The notes beneath the pieces are model-generated. The model searched no databases. It worked only from the letters and a program-made list of their open reading frames with translations, and was not told the DNA's origin. Made by a program: the position numbers and the translations under genes. From assembly GCA_002327925.1 (NCBI GenBank), contig DCVA01000003.1:18842-82841 (forward strand): DNA of 64,000 bases, in the 5' to 3' direction. Source of the DNA: Anaerolineales bacterium UBA2200. Lineage in GTDB: Bacteria; Chloroflexota; Anaerolineae; UBA2200. Each line of letters starts with the position of its first letter. Positions within the stretch are counted from its first letter, which is position 1. Positions 1-8,928 of this stretch are shown piece by piece.

Positions 1-1
1 T

Positions 2-550
2 GACCCATGCCCCCATGAGGGAGCTGTGCTGGTCCTGTTGTGCGAGAGGGATGGTGCACTGGAGTTCCCGCTCACGGTCCGCGCCACGACCGTCCAAACG
101 CACAAGGGGCAGATCTCCCTCCCCGGCGGAGCGCGCGAGCCCGGCGACAGGAGCTTTGAGGAGACGGCCCTCAGGGAGACGTCAGAGGAGCTGGGAATCC
201 AGACCAAAGGCGTAGAGATCCTTGGAGCGCTGAGCCGACTCTTCATACCGCACAGCGGCTTCTGCGTGCACCCCTTCGTCGGCTTCAGCAAGCGCCAGCT
301 TCGATGGCGCCCGGATCCCGCCGAGGTGGCACAGGCTTTCGACGCTCCCCTGGACAGGCTACTGGACCCGGCGACGGTGCACGAAGAAGTTTATCTCTGG
401 GATGGCCAGCGCTTTGCGGTGCCGGCGTACCATTTTGGCGAGCACAGGGTGTGGGGAGCCACGGCCATGATTCTGGCCGAGCTGGTTGCCATCCTTCGGG
501 GCAGCACCACTCTGCCCGGTGAATCCGACCGGCAGGAAGGCGAGCCCTAG
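2..550 (+). CDS. NUDIX hydrolase, CoA pyrophosphatase-like (5' end outside the window)
   Basis: Partial gene: the frame is open from base 2, and the residues before the first possible start (GTG at 26) already fit the family (HEGAVLVLL), so the true start lies upstream of the window. The UPF0035-type signature LTVR...HKGQISLPGG, followed by a Nudix box ending RETSEELGI, points to the CoA/ADP-ribose pyrophosphatase branch, which hydrolyses CoA to 3',5'-ADP and phosphopantetheine in the cytosol. The Glu residues of REtsEE are the expected Mg2+ ligands. The stop codon overlaps the convergent glutamine synthetase gene by four bases. The substrate is inferred from the signature only. Confidence 0.85.
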   Translation, partial: DPCPHEGAVLVLLCERDGALEFPLTVRATTVQTHKGQISLPGGAREPGDRSFEETALRETSEELGIQTKGVEILGALSRLFIPHSGFCVHPFVGFSKRQLRWRPDPAEVAQAFDAPLDRLLDPATVHEEVYLWDGQRFAVPAYHFGEHRVWGATAMILAELVAILRGSTTLPGESDRQEGEP

Positions 551-1884
551 AGCACCCGCAGGTAGCGGCCGATTTCCCAGGAACTGACCTGGATACGGTA
601 CTCATCCCACTCCTGCCGTTTGGCCTCGAGATAACGTCTGAAGGTGTGCTCTCCAAACGCTGCGGCGATCACCTCGTCGCGCTCCAGCTCCTGCAGCGCT
701 TCCTCCAGCGTGCCGGGGAGGGATACGATATCGCGTGAGCGCAGCATCAGCGAATCGAACTCGTAGACGTTCTCCTCAACCGGTGCCGGGGGCATCAGGT
801 CGCGGCGAATGCCGTCCAACCCGGCCGCAAGCATGGCGGCGAAAGCCAAATACGGATTGGCGCTCGGATCCGGGCAGCGCAGCTCGCAGCGAGTCGAAGT
901 CTCGCCATTCCCCGGGAGGCTCGCGGGGATGCGGATCAGGGCCGAGCGGTTGATCTGTCCCCAGCAGATGTACACAGGAGCCTCATAGCCAGGCACCAGT
1001 CTCTTGTACGAGTTGACCGTCGGAGCAACCACCGCCGCCAGCGCGCGAGCGTGCATCATCTGCCCGGCGATAAAGTTGTACGCCAGACGCGAGAGATGGT
1101 AGGGATCATTCCTGTCATCAAAGACATTATGACCGTCCTTCGCCGCCAGGCTCTGGTGAACATGCATGCCTGAGCCTGCGGCATGGAGCATGGGTTTGGG
1201 CATGAACGTGGCATAGAGTCCATCGTTCTGGGCCACCGCCTTGATGGTATATCGCAAGGTCACCACGGCATCGGCGCTGGTCAGAGCATCGGCATAGCGA
1301 AAGTCCACCTCCTGCTGACCCGGGCCGCACTCGTGATGAGCGGCCTCAACCGCGATGCCCATAGACTGGAGAGCCAGGGCGATTCGGTTGCGAACCTGGG
1401 AGGCCAGGTCGCGCGGCGAAAAGTCGAAATAGCCCGCATGATCCTGGGGCACGGGGGTGAGCTCGGCCTCTCCGTTGCCTTTGAACAGGTAAAACTCCAC
1501 TTCGGGTCCCGTGTTGAAGCCAAACCCCATCGCGGCGGCGTCGGCCAGACTGTCCTTGAGGATACGCCGCGGGTCGCCCACAAAGGGCCGTCCCTGAGGG
1601 TCAAAGGCATCGCAGATCAGGCGAGCTGTGCGCTCCGGCGGCATCGTCCAGGGCAGAACCGCGTACGTGCCCGGATCCGGTCGAAGAACCATATCGCTTT
1701 CGGCGATTCGCGCAAACCCCTCGATCGAGGACCCGTCAAAGTTCATGCCATGTTCCAGAGCCGATGCCAGACCGGCCACTGGAATGGTAACATTCTTCAC
1801 CGTGCCAAAGATGTCGGTGAACTGGAGGCTGATAAAGCTGACCCCGTCCTCACCGGCTCGAGCAAGAACTGCCTCTGCTTTCAT
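547..1884 (-). CDS. glnA: Glutamine synthetase, type I (short form)
   Basis: ATP-dependent condensation of glutamate and ammonia to glutamine; a cytosolic dodecamer in this family. The N-terminal beta-grasp domain carries NFDGSSIEGF. The catalytic domain shows the metal-binding Glu pair in GPEVEFYLF, the conserved MHVHQSL histidine region, and the GYEAPVYICWG and NPYLAFAAML segments. About 445 aa fits the short GSI-alpha form better than the ~470-aa GSI-beta form that is regulated by adenylylation. I chose the ATG at 1884 because GGAGGAAGCACC precedes it; an in-frame start 36 bases upstream lacks a ribosome site. It is monocistronic, and the DNRLRE gene upstream on the same strand is separated by a hairpin. 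Confidence 0.95.
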   Translation of the reverse strand: MKAEAVLARAGEDGVSFISLQFTDIFGTVKNVTIPVAGLASALEHGMNFDGSSIEGFARIAESDMVLRPDPGTYAVLPWTMPPERTARLICDAFDPQGRPFVGDPRRILKDSLADAAAMGFGFNTGPEVEFYLFKGNGEAELTPVPQDHAGYFDFSPRDLASQVRNRIALALQSMGIAVEAAHHECGPGQQEVDFRYADALTSADAVVTLRYTIKAVAQNDGLYATFMPKPMLHAAGSGMHVHQSLAAKDGHNVFDDRNDPYHLSRLAYNFIAGQMMHARALAAVVAPTVNSYKRLVPGYEAPVYICWGQINRSALIRIPASLPGNGETSTRCELRCPDPSANPYLAFAAMLAAGLDGIRRDLMPPAPVEENVYEFDSLMLRSRDIVSLPGTLEEALQELERDEVIAAAFGEHTFRRYLEAKRQEWDEYRIQVSSWEIGRYLRVL

Positions 1885-1924
1885 GGTGCTTCCTCCATTC
1901 AGGCTTTGGAACACGCACACAAAG

Positions 1925-1955
1925 CGACGGCGACCTCTAGCGGAGATCGCCGTCG
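1925..1955 (-). terminator. Hairpin terminator between the DNRLRE gene and glnA
   Basis: Nine-base perfect arms (CGACGGCGA / TCGCCGTCG) with a 13-base loop. Read on the minus strand it is followed by TTTGTGT. It lies after the DNRLRE stop and before the glnA start, so it could end the former or act in the glnA leader. Confidence 0.5.
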
Positions 1956-1987
1956 TTCTCCGAACTGATGGCGTGCCTGGCAGCCCC

Positions 1988-3352
1988 TCAGGGCTGGCCC
2001 GGACGCTTCCTCAGGGCAAACCAGCCGATCCAGCCCAGCAGGCCCGCGGCTACCAGCACCTGCCGCGCCGCCTGTAGCAGCGACCAGTAGGGAAACGATT
2101 CGTTGACCCTGGTCATCCTGATCTGGTACCAGGCACTCGGTTCTGTGAGCACTCGTGGCTGCTCCAGCACAGCAGGCGTCCAGTCAAAGGCCATGTCCAG
2201 AGAGACGGACTGCTCTCCCACAAAGCGCGGCTGAACAGTCCACGACCAGAGCAGCGACGCTTCCGGTCCGGTAAGTACCTGCTCAAGAGTCGACGCCGCC
2301 TCGACCTCGAAGGTCGCCGCGCTGAGCTGTGTCTTCACGCCGAGCACATAGACGTCAAACGAGCTGGCGTCTACAACCGTCGCCCGGGGACGGAAGACCA
2401 GCTTTACCGGATAGGTGTTACCCACTTCCATCTGGTTCCACCAGTGAACTTCGACCACCCGTGGCGAACCAGCCAGGATGACTGTCGGCGTGGCAAAAGG
2501 CGTGGAGGAGGGAGCGGCCTCGGTGGGCGACACAGTCTCAGGAGGCGGCGTGGGCAGCGCCGGCTCGTATCGAATGGTCAGTCTGGGCCTGCTCTCAGGG
2601 TCCCCGTTCTCGCTGGAGAAGAAGATGTGGTGAGACGGGACGGCAGATTCAAAGCTCTTGATCAGCATTCCGAAATTACCCTGCGGCTCGCGCAGCCAGT
2701 ACTGCACCAGGGCTGTCACGTCGAACTCGATCCACTGGGGATCGGACTTGGTGCTCACATTCTGAAACGGGCCGGATTCTCGGTCCGAAAGCCCGTTGGC
2801 CCCCGCCTTTTCCCATGGCCTGCTCCAGCTCACCGTGCACGGATCCCAGAGGCCTCGTGGAAGGTACAGACCCAGCTCCACACCCTTGTTGCCCTGCACG
2901 GCGTAGAGCTCCAGTGTCGCCTGAACGACCACGGCACTGGAATCGAGGCCGGCAATGGGCCCCGGCAATCGAGTGAGGTCGAAGCGGATCAGGGTGGCGG
3001 CTTTGTCAGTGGTGACCACATAGAGCTCGCCCGAATCGCAGTAATTCTCGTCCGGGCGATAGAACTGGAGGTAGGTATCGCTGCATCCGGAGTATCCATC
3101 TCGGCCCTGCTGCAGGACGGTCGTCTTCTGCCTGTCGGTAGCAGGGGGACTCTGCGTGGGAGTGGCCGGCGGAGCGGAAGGAGACACGGTTGTCGGCCCG
3201 GGAGCGGGACCCCCCAGGGGTAGACCCGCCACGTCGTCGGGAAGAGCGAAGACCTCCACCAGCTCCCGCGGCATCCGGAGCTGGAGGGCTACCGTGAGGG
3301 CCATCGCCAGTGCCAGGGCCACCAGACTCAGACGTAAGAGCAAGCGTGCCAT
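1988..3352 (-). CDS. DNRLRE domain-containing membrane-anchored surface protein
   Basis: A 454-aa exported protein. The N-terminus is a hydrophobic signal/anchor (residues ~3-25). A Pro/Ser/Thr-rich linker follows (~48-75), then a DNRLRE-like domain of about 160 residues (~85-245) that starts GCSDTYLQFY and contains TLIRFDLTRLPG; this beta-sandwich fold is found in secreted or cell-surface proteins. A second low-complexity PT-rich stretch, another possible beta-domain and a C-terminal transmembrane helix (LLGWIGWFALRKR, with a basic stop-transfer tail) complete it. It is probably displayed outside the membrane; no enzymatic residues are recognisable. The start has AGGAG ten bases upstream and a good promoter. 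Confidence 0.75.
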   Translation of the reverse strand: MARLLLRLSLVALALAMALTVALQLRMPRELVEVFALPDDVAGLPLGGPAPGPTTVSPSAPPATPTQSPPATDRQKTTVLQQGRDGYSGCSDTYLQFYRPDENYCDSGELYVVTTDKAATLIRFDLTRLPGPIAGLDSSAVVVQATLELYAVQGNKGVELGLYLPRGLWDPCTVSWSRPWEKAGANGLSDRESGPFQNVSTKSDPQWIEFDVTALVQYWLREPQGNFGMLIKSFESAVPSHHIFFSSENGDPESRPRLTIRYEPALPTPPPETVSPTEAAPSSTPFATPTVILAGSPRVVEVHWWNQMEVGNTYPVKLVFRPRATVVDASSFDVYVLGVKTQLSAATFEVEAASTLEQVLTGPEASLLWSWTVQPRFVGEQSVSLDMAFDWTPAVLEQPRVLTEPSAWYQIRMTRVNESFPYWSLLQAARQVLVAAGLLGWIGWFALRKRPGQP

Positions 3353-3389
3353 GAGGAACGCACTCCTGTCATTCGTTGCTTACCCGCCC

Positions 3390-3418
3390 AGTATAGGTCA
3401 TCGCGCTCCAATTGGCAA
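3390..3418 (-). promoter_or_regulatory. Sigma70-type promoter for the DNRLRE gene
   Basis: On the minus strand: TTGCCA - 17 bases - TATACT. The -10 is about 38 bases upstream of the ATG at 3352. Confidence 0.7.
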
Positions 3419-3450
3419 AATGCAGTCATGGGGGTTGAGGTCATCAGCAC

Positions 3451-3479
3451 TTGACAGACGGTCAGGGGGCCATCATAAT
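3451..3479 (+). promoter_or_regulatory. Sigma70-type promoter for the lipoprotein-comF unit
   Basis: TTGACA - 17 bases - CATAAT. The predicted start of transcription (about 3486) is only some 18 bases before the GTG at 3504. It is divergent from the DNRLRE promoter. Confidence 0.75.
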
Positions 3480-3503
3480 GCTGCCATACTGCGGAACCAT
3501 ACC

Positions 3504-4010
3504 GTGCACCTCAAACTCAGTTCGGTCGTCCTGTTGTTCCTGCTGACGATGGCCAGCTCGGGCTGTCGGTCGCGATCCACCTCGTCGCTGGCCATAGAGG
3601 TCGGCCAGCCAGTTGAACTCGGGGCGTGGCGCCTGATCGTTCACAGCGTGACGACCCTGACCGCCGACCCCTGGCGCCAGCCGGAGCAAGGAATGCAGTT
3701 TCTGGCCATCGAGCTCACCGTGGAGAACACCAGCGCCAACATACGCTACATGATGCCCGAGAACCAGATGCTGCTTGTCGGTCCCAACGGTGACAGGGCA
3801 CCTCTCGACGCTTCAGCCGGCGTGCTGGCGGCCAGGCAGAGCCAGTGGATGGTCGTGCAGGGGGAGATCGGACCTGGACGCCTGCTGCATGGCGGGGTTT
3901 CGTACGAGGTGCCCGCCGATCTCAGTGGCTGGCGCTGGGTCTTTCGCCCCGAACTGCTCCCCACCGGCCTGGAGGGAGTGCTGGACCTGAGGGAATTCAG
4001 CCCGCAGTAG
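3504..4010 (+). CDS. DUF4352-like putative lipoprotein
   Basis: A 168-aa protein with an N-terminal hydrophobic segment ending in SSGC (a degenerate lipobox, Cys at residue ~21). A single beta-rich domain follows, with pattern 'IEVGQPVELGAWRLIV ... MQFLAIELTVENTS ... LLVGPNGDRAPLD'; that is the layout of DUF4352/telokin-like extracytoplasmic domains. I chose the GTG at 3504 because it begins the signal peptide and sits just downstream of a near-consensus promoter; the longer open frame upstream runs through that promoter and the divergent gene. comF follows after 24 bases. Function unknown; probably membrane-tethered outside the cell. Confidence 0.7.
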   Translation: MHLKLSSVVLLFLLTMASSGCRSRSTSSLAIEVGQPVELGAWRLIVHSVTTLTADPWRQPEQGMQFLAIELTVENTSANIRYMMPENQMLLVGPNGDRAPLDASAGVLAARQSQWMVVQGEIGPGRLLHGGVSYEVPADLSGWRWVFRPELLPTGLEGVLDLREFSPQ

Positions 4011-4034
4011 CGAATCCTGGCTCGAGCCGGCAGC

Positions 4035-4688
4035 ATGCAGAAGCACACACCCACAGTGGCCCAACAACTGCTGCAACTGCTCTTTCCGTCCCGCTGTGTC
4101 GCCTGTGGTCGCCATGGCGACTGGATCTGCCGCTCCTGCCTCAGCCAGGTCCTTTTCTACCACCCGCCCTGGCCGCTCCCGAGCCATAATCTCAGCCCGC
4201 TGCGCAGCGTTCACTGCGCGACCCGATTCGCCGGGCCCATGCGTACGGCAATCCACAGGTTCAAATACGGCGGACTGCGCGCCCTCGCGCCTCTGTTCGG
4301 CCAGATGCTGGCCGAATGCTGGTATCTGGACCCTTTCCCGGTGGACGTCATTGTGCCGGTCCCACTGCATGCGGCTCGACTGCGCCAACGCGGATACAAT
4401 CAGTCGGCGCTGTTGGCGCGTGAGCTGGGCCGCCATGCGGGATTGACCCTGTCTGAAGACTCGCTGCTACGTTGTGTGGACACCCCTCAGCAGACTCACC
4501 TGAACTTGGAGCAACGGATGGAGAACGTGAGCGGAGCCTTCTCATATGAAGGGAACACCCTGAGCGGGCAGAGCGTGTTGCTGGTTGACGACGTCTTCAC
4601 AACGGGAGCGACCCTGCGTGCCTGCGGAGCGGAGTTGTTGCGTGCCGGCATCAGGGAGGTCTATGGGATGACCCTGGCCCGAGACTAG
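4035..4688 (+). CDS. comF: ComF family phosphoribosyltransferase-like protein
   Basis: A 217-aa protein with an N-terminal zinc-finger-like Cys set (CVACGRHGDWICRSC, residues ~21-35) and a C-terminal type I phosphoribosyltransferase fold, whose PRPP-binding loop is VLLVDDVFTTGATL near residue 180. ComF proteins act in natural DNA uptake in Bacillus and relatives, probably as cytosolic ATPase/PRTase-like partners of the import helicase; in many bacteria their role is unproven. No other competence genes are in the window. It is probably co-transcribed with the lipoprotein gene 24 bases upstream. Confidence 0.9.
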   Translation: MQKHTPTVAQQLLQLLFPSRCVACGRHGDWICRSCLSQVLFYHPPWPLPSHNLSPLRSVHCATRFAGPMRTAIHRFKYGGLRALAPLFGQMLAECWYLDPFPVDVIVPVPLHAARLRQRGYNQSALLARELGRHAGLTLSEDSLLRCVDTPQQTHLNLEQRMENVSGAFSYEGNTLSGQSVLLVDDVFTTGATLRACGAELLRAGIREVYGMTLARD

Positions 4689-4784
4689 TGGCCGTCTACG
4701 TGCCCCTGCGTCTGAAGACAGCCACTCGCAAGACGCCGGGACCCCGGCACACCGAAGGGCCGGCAGCCCGGGTCCTCAATTGGC

Positions 4785-4813
4785 TTTACGCTTTGTACTG
4801 TTTGTGATACAAT
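4785..4813 (+). promoter_or_regulatory. Sigma70-type promoter for the CpXC gene
   Basis: TTTACG - 17 bases - TACAAT, about 32 bases upstream of the ATG at 4846. The 4689-4784 stretch before it is GC-rich with only short hairpins. Confidence 0.7.
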
Positions 4814-4845
4814 TGCGCGTTTGACAAGTCCTTACAGGAGTAGAG

Positions 4846-6177
4846 ATGATACCAAGCATGCCCATACAAATCGGTTGCCCGAGCTGTGGCAACAAGTACG
4901 CAGCCCAGGTGCAGAGCATCGTGGACGTTTCTCAGAACCCGGAGCTCAAGTCCGCTCTCCTGAGAGGGCAGTTGAACGTGGTCACCTGCCCCGCGTGCAA
5001 GACGCCAGCCATGGTCAGCGCCCCGCTGTTGTACCACGACCCAGACAAGTCGCTGCTGCTGCTGTTTGTGCCGCCGGAGCTGAATCTGCCTCTGACGGAG
5101 CGGGAGCGGCTCACCGGACAGCTTGTCAACGCACTCATGAGCGTGGTGCCCGCCGAGAAACGCAAGGGCTATTTCTTGAATCCTCGCCCTGCACTGACCA
5201 TGCAGGGTTTGATCGATGAGGTCCTCAAGGCCGATGGCGTCACTCAGGAGATGCTCGAGAAACAACGTGCACGCTCCAGGCTGATTCAGGACCTTCTGGC
5301 CGTTCTGGACACGGAAGAGCAGCTCAACGCCCTCATCGAGCAGCACAGGGCGGAGATCGACTACCCGTTCCTGCTGACGCTCTCCGCCACACTGGAGGGC
5401 AGCGCAGTCTCGGGGCCGAAAATGCTGACGGAGCAGCTGCTCAAGCTGCGTGAGCTGTTGGTAGCCCGCACGGGCATAGCGCTCCCGGAACCGTTACCCC
5501 TGGACACCCCTGTCGCAGAGGTCCTGCAGCGCTCGCTGGCCTTCAAGGACAAGGATAGTCTGTGGGCCTTTGTTCTCTACAATCGGCCCCTGCTGGACTA
5601 TGCCTTCTTCCAGGAACTCACGGCCTACATCGAGAAGGCCCCAAAGGAGCAGGCGGACGAGCTGGGCAAGCGTCGCAGCGACCTGTTGGAGATGACCGAG
5701 CGCCTGGACAAGGAAGCGCAGCAAGTCCAGCAGGCAAAGCTACAGGTCCTGCGGCAGACCCTTGCCAGTTCCGACCCGGCCAAGACCCTGCGAGAGAACA
5801 AGCAGGAGATCGACACTCTGTTTCTGGCCATGATCGGCGCTGCGCTACGCAGCGCAGAGAAGGAAGGCAAGACCGAGAACGTAGAGCGTCTGAAGATGGT
5901 CAACGAGGTGGCGCTGCAGGTGCTGCAGGACAGTCTCCCGCCGGAGCTGAGATTGGTCAACGACCTGCTCAGCGCCGAGTATCCCGAAGGCACGCGCCAG
6001 ATCCTGGCCCAGCGCCGCAAAGAGTGGAACACCGATTTTCCCGAGATCCTGACCGCCCTGGCCGAAGACGTGGAGGCACAGGGGCGCCCTGAGGCAGCCC
6101 AGCGTCTGAAGGAGCTGCGCAGCCAGGCGGAAACCATCCTTCAGGTCGGCGGCGAGATTCTGACCGCGCACTCCTGA
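4846..6177 (+). CDS. CpXC domain-containing protein of unknown function
   Basis: A 443-aa soluble protein. Residues ~1-75 are a CpXC domain with two Cys pairs (CPSC at ~12 and CPAC at ~49), probably binding one zinc. The remaining ~370 residues are predicted helical and charged, with a coiled-coil-like stretch (~270-310, rich in E/K/Q). AGGAG lies five bases before the ATG; a second ATG twelve bases on is less well placed. It has its own promoter and a strong downstream terminator, so it is monocistronic. CpXC proteins have no established biochemical role; I can only say it is probably a cytosolic zinc protein with a scaffolding-type body. Confidence 0.8.
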   Translation: MIPSMPIQIGCPSCGNKYAAQVQSIVDVSQNPELKSALLRGQLNVVTCPACKTPAMVSAPLLYHDPDKSLLLLFVPPELNLPLTERERLTGQLVNALMSVVPAEKRKGYFLNPRPALTMQGLIDEVLKADGVTQEMLEKQRARSRLIQDLLAVLDTEEQLNALIEQHRAEIDYPFLLTLSATLEGSAVSGPKMLTEQLLKLRELLVARTGIALPEPLPLDTPVAEVLQRSLAFKDKDSLWAFVLYNRPLLDYAFFQELTAYIEKAPKEQADELGKRRSDLLEMTERLDKEAQQVQQAKLQVLRQTLASSDPAKTLRENKQEIDTLFLAMIGAALRSAEKEGKTENVERLKMVNEVALQVLQDSLPPELRLVNDLLSAEYPEGTRQILAQRRKEWNTDFPEILTALAEDVEAQGRPEAAQRLKELRSQAETILQVGGEILTAHS

Positions 6178-6212
6178 GACCTCCAGCAGGACTCGCGCCA
6201 CACGCGGAATGT

Positions 6213-6248
6213 AAAGGCCCCGATTCTCCGTTGAGAATCGGGGCCTTT
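6213..6248. terminator. Bidirectional intrinsic terminator
   Basis: A perfect 16-base stem (AAAGGCCCCGATTCTC and its complement) with a CGTT loop. The A- and T-rich stem ends supply U tracts in both directions. It separates the convergent CpXC gene and glgP. Confidence 0.9.
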
Positions 6249-6292
6249 CTCTTGGCCTGTGGAACGCGCGCGGCGCCTCAAAGGGTCTGTGC

Positions 6293-8869
6293 TCAGGCCC
6301 CCCACACAATCAGGCGAGGCTCGAAGGGATTGGGTAGATCCTCGTTGCGGGGCAGGACCCTCAGCGTGTACCCCCGCACGCCGCTGTGCTGGTTGCGCGA
6401 CTTGCCCTCAAAGAGGGACACGCCCCTTCTCTGACGGACAAAGACCATCTGGGTGGCCCGGCCTTCAGTAATCTCGTGATCCGAGTCCAGCACGCCCTCA
6501 TAGAGCTCGACTGACACGTCGTCCGGCGTAAGCTGACCCAGCTCCACGCTGGCGCGTACCACCAGCTCTGAGCCAACCGGCAGTTCCACTCCTCCGTCGT
6601 CTCCCAACGGGGCTGCCCGGCTGTCCGACTCGACGCCGACAATCTTCACCCCGGACCAGTGCTGGTACAGACGGGCCTTCCATTCGGCGAGGGATCTCGC
6701 GCGGGCAAAGTTCTTGGCCGTGAGTCGGGAATGGCGCCACTCAGCCGGCTGATACAGACGCTCCGTATATTCGATCGCCATACGACCTGTGCTATAGGCT
6801 GGCACCAGGCATCGGATCGAGTCTTTCATCCGCTGAATCCAGCCGCGTGGCAGCTCATCAGGCCCGCGATTGTAGAAGAGGGGAACGACCTCCTTCTCCA
6901 GCAGGTCGTAGATCGCGTTGGATTCGACTTGATCCTGATAGTTCAGATCCTCATAGACCTCGCCGCGGCCGATGGCCCAGCCGAGCTCCGGCCTGTAAGC
7001 TTCCGCCCACCAGCCATCCAGCACGCTCATATTGAGCCCACCGTTGACAGCTGCTTTCATGCCGCTGGTGCCGCTGGCCTCCTGCAGCAATCGGGGAGTG
7101 TTGAGCCACAGGTCCACGCCCTGCAGGAGATATCTTGCCACGTTCACATCATAGTCCTCGATGAAGACGACGTTGCGCAAGCCCTTGTTGCGCAGCAGGT
7201 GAACCAGCTGTCGGATCAGTTCCTTGGCCGGGTTGTCCTGCGGGTGGGCCTTGCCGGCGAAGATAAGTTGCACCGGGCGCTCGACGTTGTTGAGGATGCC
7301 GGCCAGGCGCTCTGCGTCGCGCAAGAGCAGTGTGGCCCGCTTGTAGACGGCAAAGCGGCGCGCAAAGCCGATGGTCAAGGCCTGTGGGTCGAGGAGCTCG
7401 CCCGACCGCTCCACCTCGGCAGGCGGCGAGCCGCGCTGCTCCATCTGGTGGCGCAGCCTCCTGCGGGCAAAAGCCACCAGGCGCGTTCGTCGTCTCTCGT
7501 GAACACGCCACAACTCTTCATCGGGGATCTCGTCCACCGCTTCCCACGCGCTGCTGTCCGCCGGATTCTGACTCCAGCGCGGGCCCAGATAGCGGTCAAA
7601 GAGCGCGGCCATATCCTGCGAGATCCACGAGCGCGTGTGCACCCCATTGTTGATCGCTATGATCGGCACTTCCCAGGTCGGCACGTCCGGCCAGATGTTC
7701 TGCCACAGCTCCCGCGACACGTCGGCGTGGATCTGACTCACCGCATTGGTCTGAGCCAGGCGCAGCGCCAGCACCGCCATGTTCACCGGCTCATCGGGGT
7801 TGTAGCGATTCAGGCGACCCATGGCCAGGAAATCGTCCCTTGAGATATGCAGGAGATCGTAGTACTGCCCCAGGTAGCGGTCGATCAAGTAAGGGCCGAA
7901 AAGGTCGATGCCGGCGGGGACGGAAGTATGGGTGGTGAATATGGTGCTGGTGGCGACGACCTCGCGTGCCTCGGCCAGGCTCAGCCCCTTGGTTTGCACA
8001 AGCTGGCGGATTCGCTCGATCGCCAGAAACCCGGAGTGACCCTCGTTCATGTGACATACACTGGGTTCGATGCCCAGGGCCTGAAGGGCCTTCAGCCCGC
8101 CGATTCCCAGCAGAACCTCCTGCCGGATGCGCATCTCGGCGTCACCGCCGTAGAGCTGGTGGGTAATATGTCGATCCTCAGCCTGATTCTGGGCAATGTT
8201 CGTGTCCAGCAGGTAGAGCGGCACCCGGCCGACCTGCACGCGCCAGATCTGCGCAACAACGCGACGGCCTGGATAGTCGACCTCGATGGTGACCGGGACC
8301 CCATCGTGCCTCTCGAGGCGCACAGGCAAGGAGTGAAAATCGTTCTCGATGAACTGTTCGCCCTGCCAGCCATCGGCGTTGAGGTACTGCCGGAAGTATC
8401 CTTGCTGATACAGCAGTCCCACGGCTGCCAGCGGCAGTCCCAGGTCGCTGGCCGACTTGAGATAGTCGCCGGCGAGCAGGCCCATTCCACCCGAGTAGAT
8501 GGGCAGGCACTCAGTCAGCCCGTACTCAAGGCAGAAATAGCCGATGATTTTCTGGGCCACGTCAGCATGATTCTTGTTATGCCAGGTCGTGGTGGAGGTC
8601 ATGTAGCGTTGAAAGTCGGCGCTAACCCGTTCGAGCTGGGCCAGGAAACCATCCTCCCGCGCCGCGCTCTCCAGCCGGTCCTGCTCGATCAGCCCGAGCA
8701 TCTGAACGGGATTGTGACCGGAGGCTTCCCAGGCATCCCGATCCAGCCGCCGAAAGAGCTCGATGGCCTCGGGATTCCAGGTCCACCAGAGGTTGTACGC
8801 CAGCTCCCTCAGCGCGCCGAGCGCCGGGGGCAGTGTGGGAGTGATATTGACAACGAACATCGGTCGCAT
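6293..8869 (-). CDS. glgP: Alpha-glucan (glycogen/maltodextrin) phosphorylase, GT35
   Basis: An 858-aa enzyme releasing glucose-1-phosphate from glycogen or maltodextrin in the cytosol. It begins with the DUF3417-like N-terminal region of the ~850-aa 'alpha-glucan phosphorylase' subfamily (LRELAYNLWWTWNPEA). The pyridoxal-phosphate lysine lies in EASGTSGMKAAVNGG, near residue 604. The start at 8869 has AGAGGTG eight bases upstream; Met-4 is a weaker alternative. It follows the nucleoside kinase gene by 59 bases on the same strand and may be co-transcribed. With malQ at 11.7 kb it forms a glycogen-breakdown set, though not in one operon. Confidence 0.93.
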   Translation of the reverse strand: MRPMFVVNITPTLPPALGALRELAYNLWWTWNPEAIELFRRLDRDAWEASGHNPVQMLGLIEQDRLESAAREDGFLAQLERVSADFQRYMTSTTTWHNKNHADVAQKIIGYFCLEYGLTECLPIYSGGMGLLAGDYLKSASDLGLPLAAVGLLYQQGYFRQYLNADGWQGEQFIENDFHSLPVRLERHDGVPVTIEVDYPGRRVVAQIWRVQVGRVPLYLLDTNIAQNQAEDRHITHQLYGGDAEMRIRQEVLLGIGGLKALQALGIEPSVCHMNEGHSGFLAIERIRQLVQTKGLSLAEAREVVATSTIFTTHTSVPAGIDLFGPYLIDRYLGQYYDLLHISRDDFLAMGRLNRYNPDEPVNMAVLALRLAQTNAVSQIHADVSRELWQNIWPDVPTWEVPIIAINNGVHTRSWISQDMAALFDRYLGPRWSQNPADSSAWEAVDEIPDEELWRVHERRRTRLVAFARRRLRHQMEQRGSPPAEVERSGELLDPQALTIGFARRFAVYKRATLLLRDAERLAGILNNVERPVQLIFAGKAHPQDNPAKELIRQLVHLLRNKGLRNVVFIEDYDVNVARYLLQGVDLWLNTPRLLQEASGTSGMKAAVNGGLNMSVLDGWWAEAYRPELGWAIGRGEVYEDLNYQDQVESNAIYDLLEKEVVPLFYNRGPDELPRGWIQRMKDSIRCLVPAYSTGRMAIEYTERLYQPAEWRHSRLTAKNFARARSLAEWKARLYQHWSGVKIVGVESDSRAAPLGDDGGVELPVGSELVVRASVELGQLTPDDVSVELYEGVLDSDHEITEGRATQMVFVRQRRGVSLFEGKSRNQHSGVRGYTLRVLPRNEDLPNPFEPRLIVWGA

Positions 8870-8928
8870 AGGTGTTTCACCTCTCTAGAGTTGGGCGACA
8901 CCGACGGCGCCAAGAGCGGTCAGGGTCG

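Noticed and set aside
1183..1968. A 261-codon open frame on the plus strand
   Set aside because: It lies antisense over glnA, whose protein motifs are unmistakable; the frame is a by-product of high GC.
2444..3223. A 259-codon plus-strand frame
   Set aside because: Antisense to the DNRLRE gene, no ribosome site or recognisable domain.
4730..4775. GC-rich hairpins after comF as a terminator
   Set aside because: Arms are only about five bases and there is no T tract; not listed as a feature.
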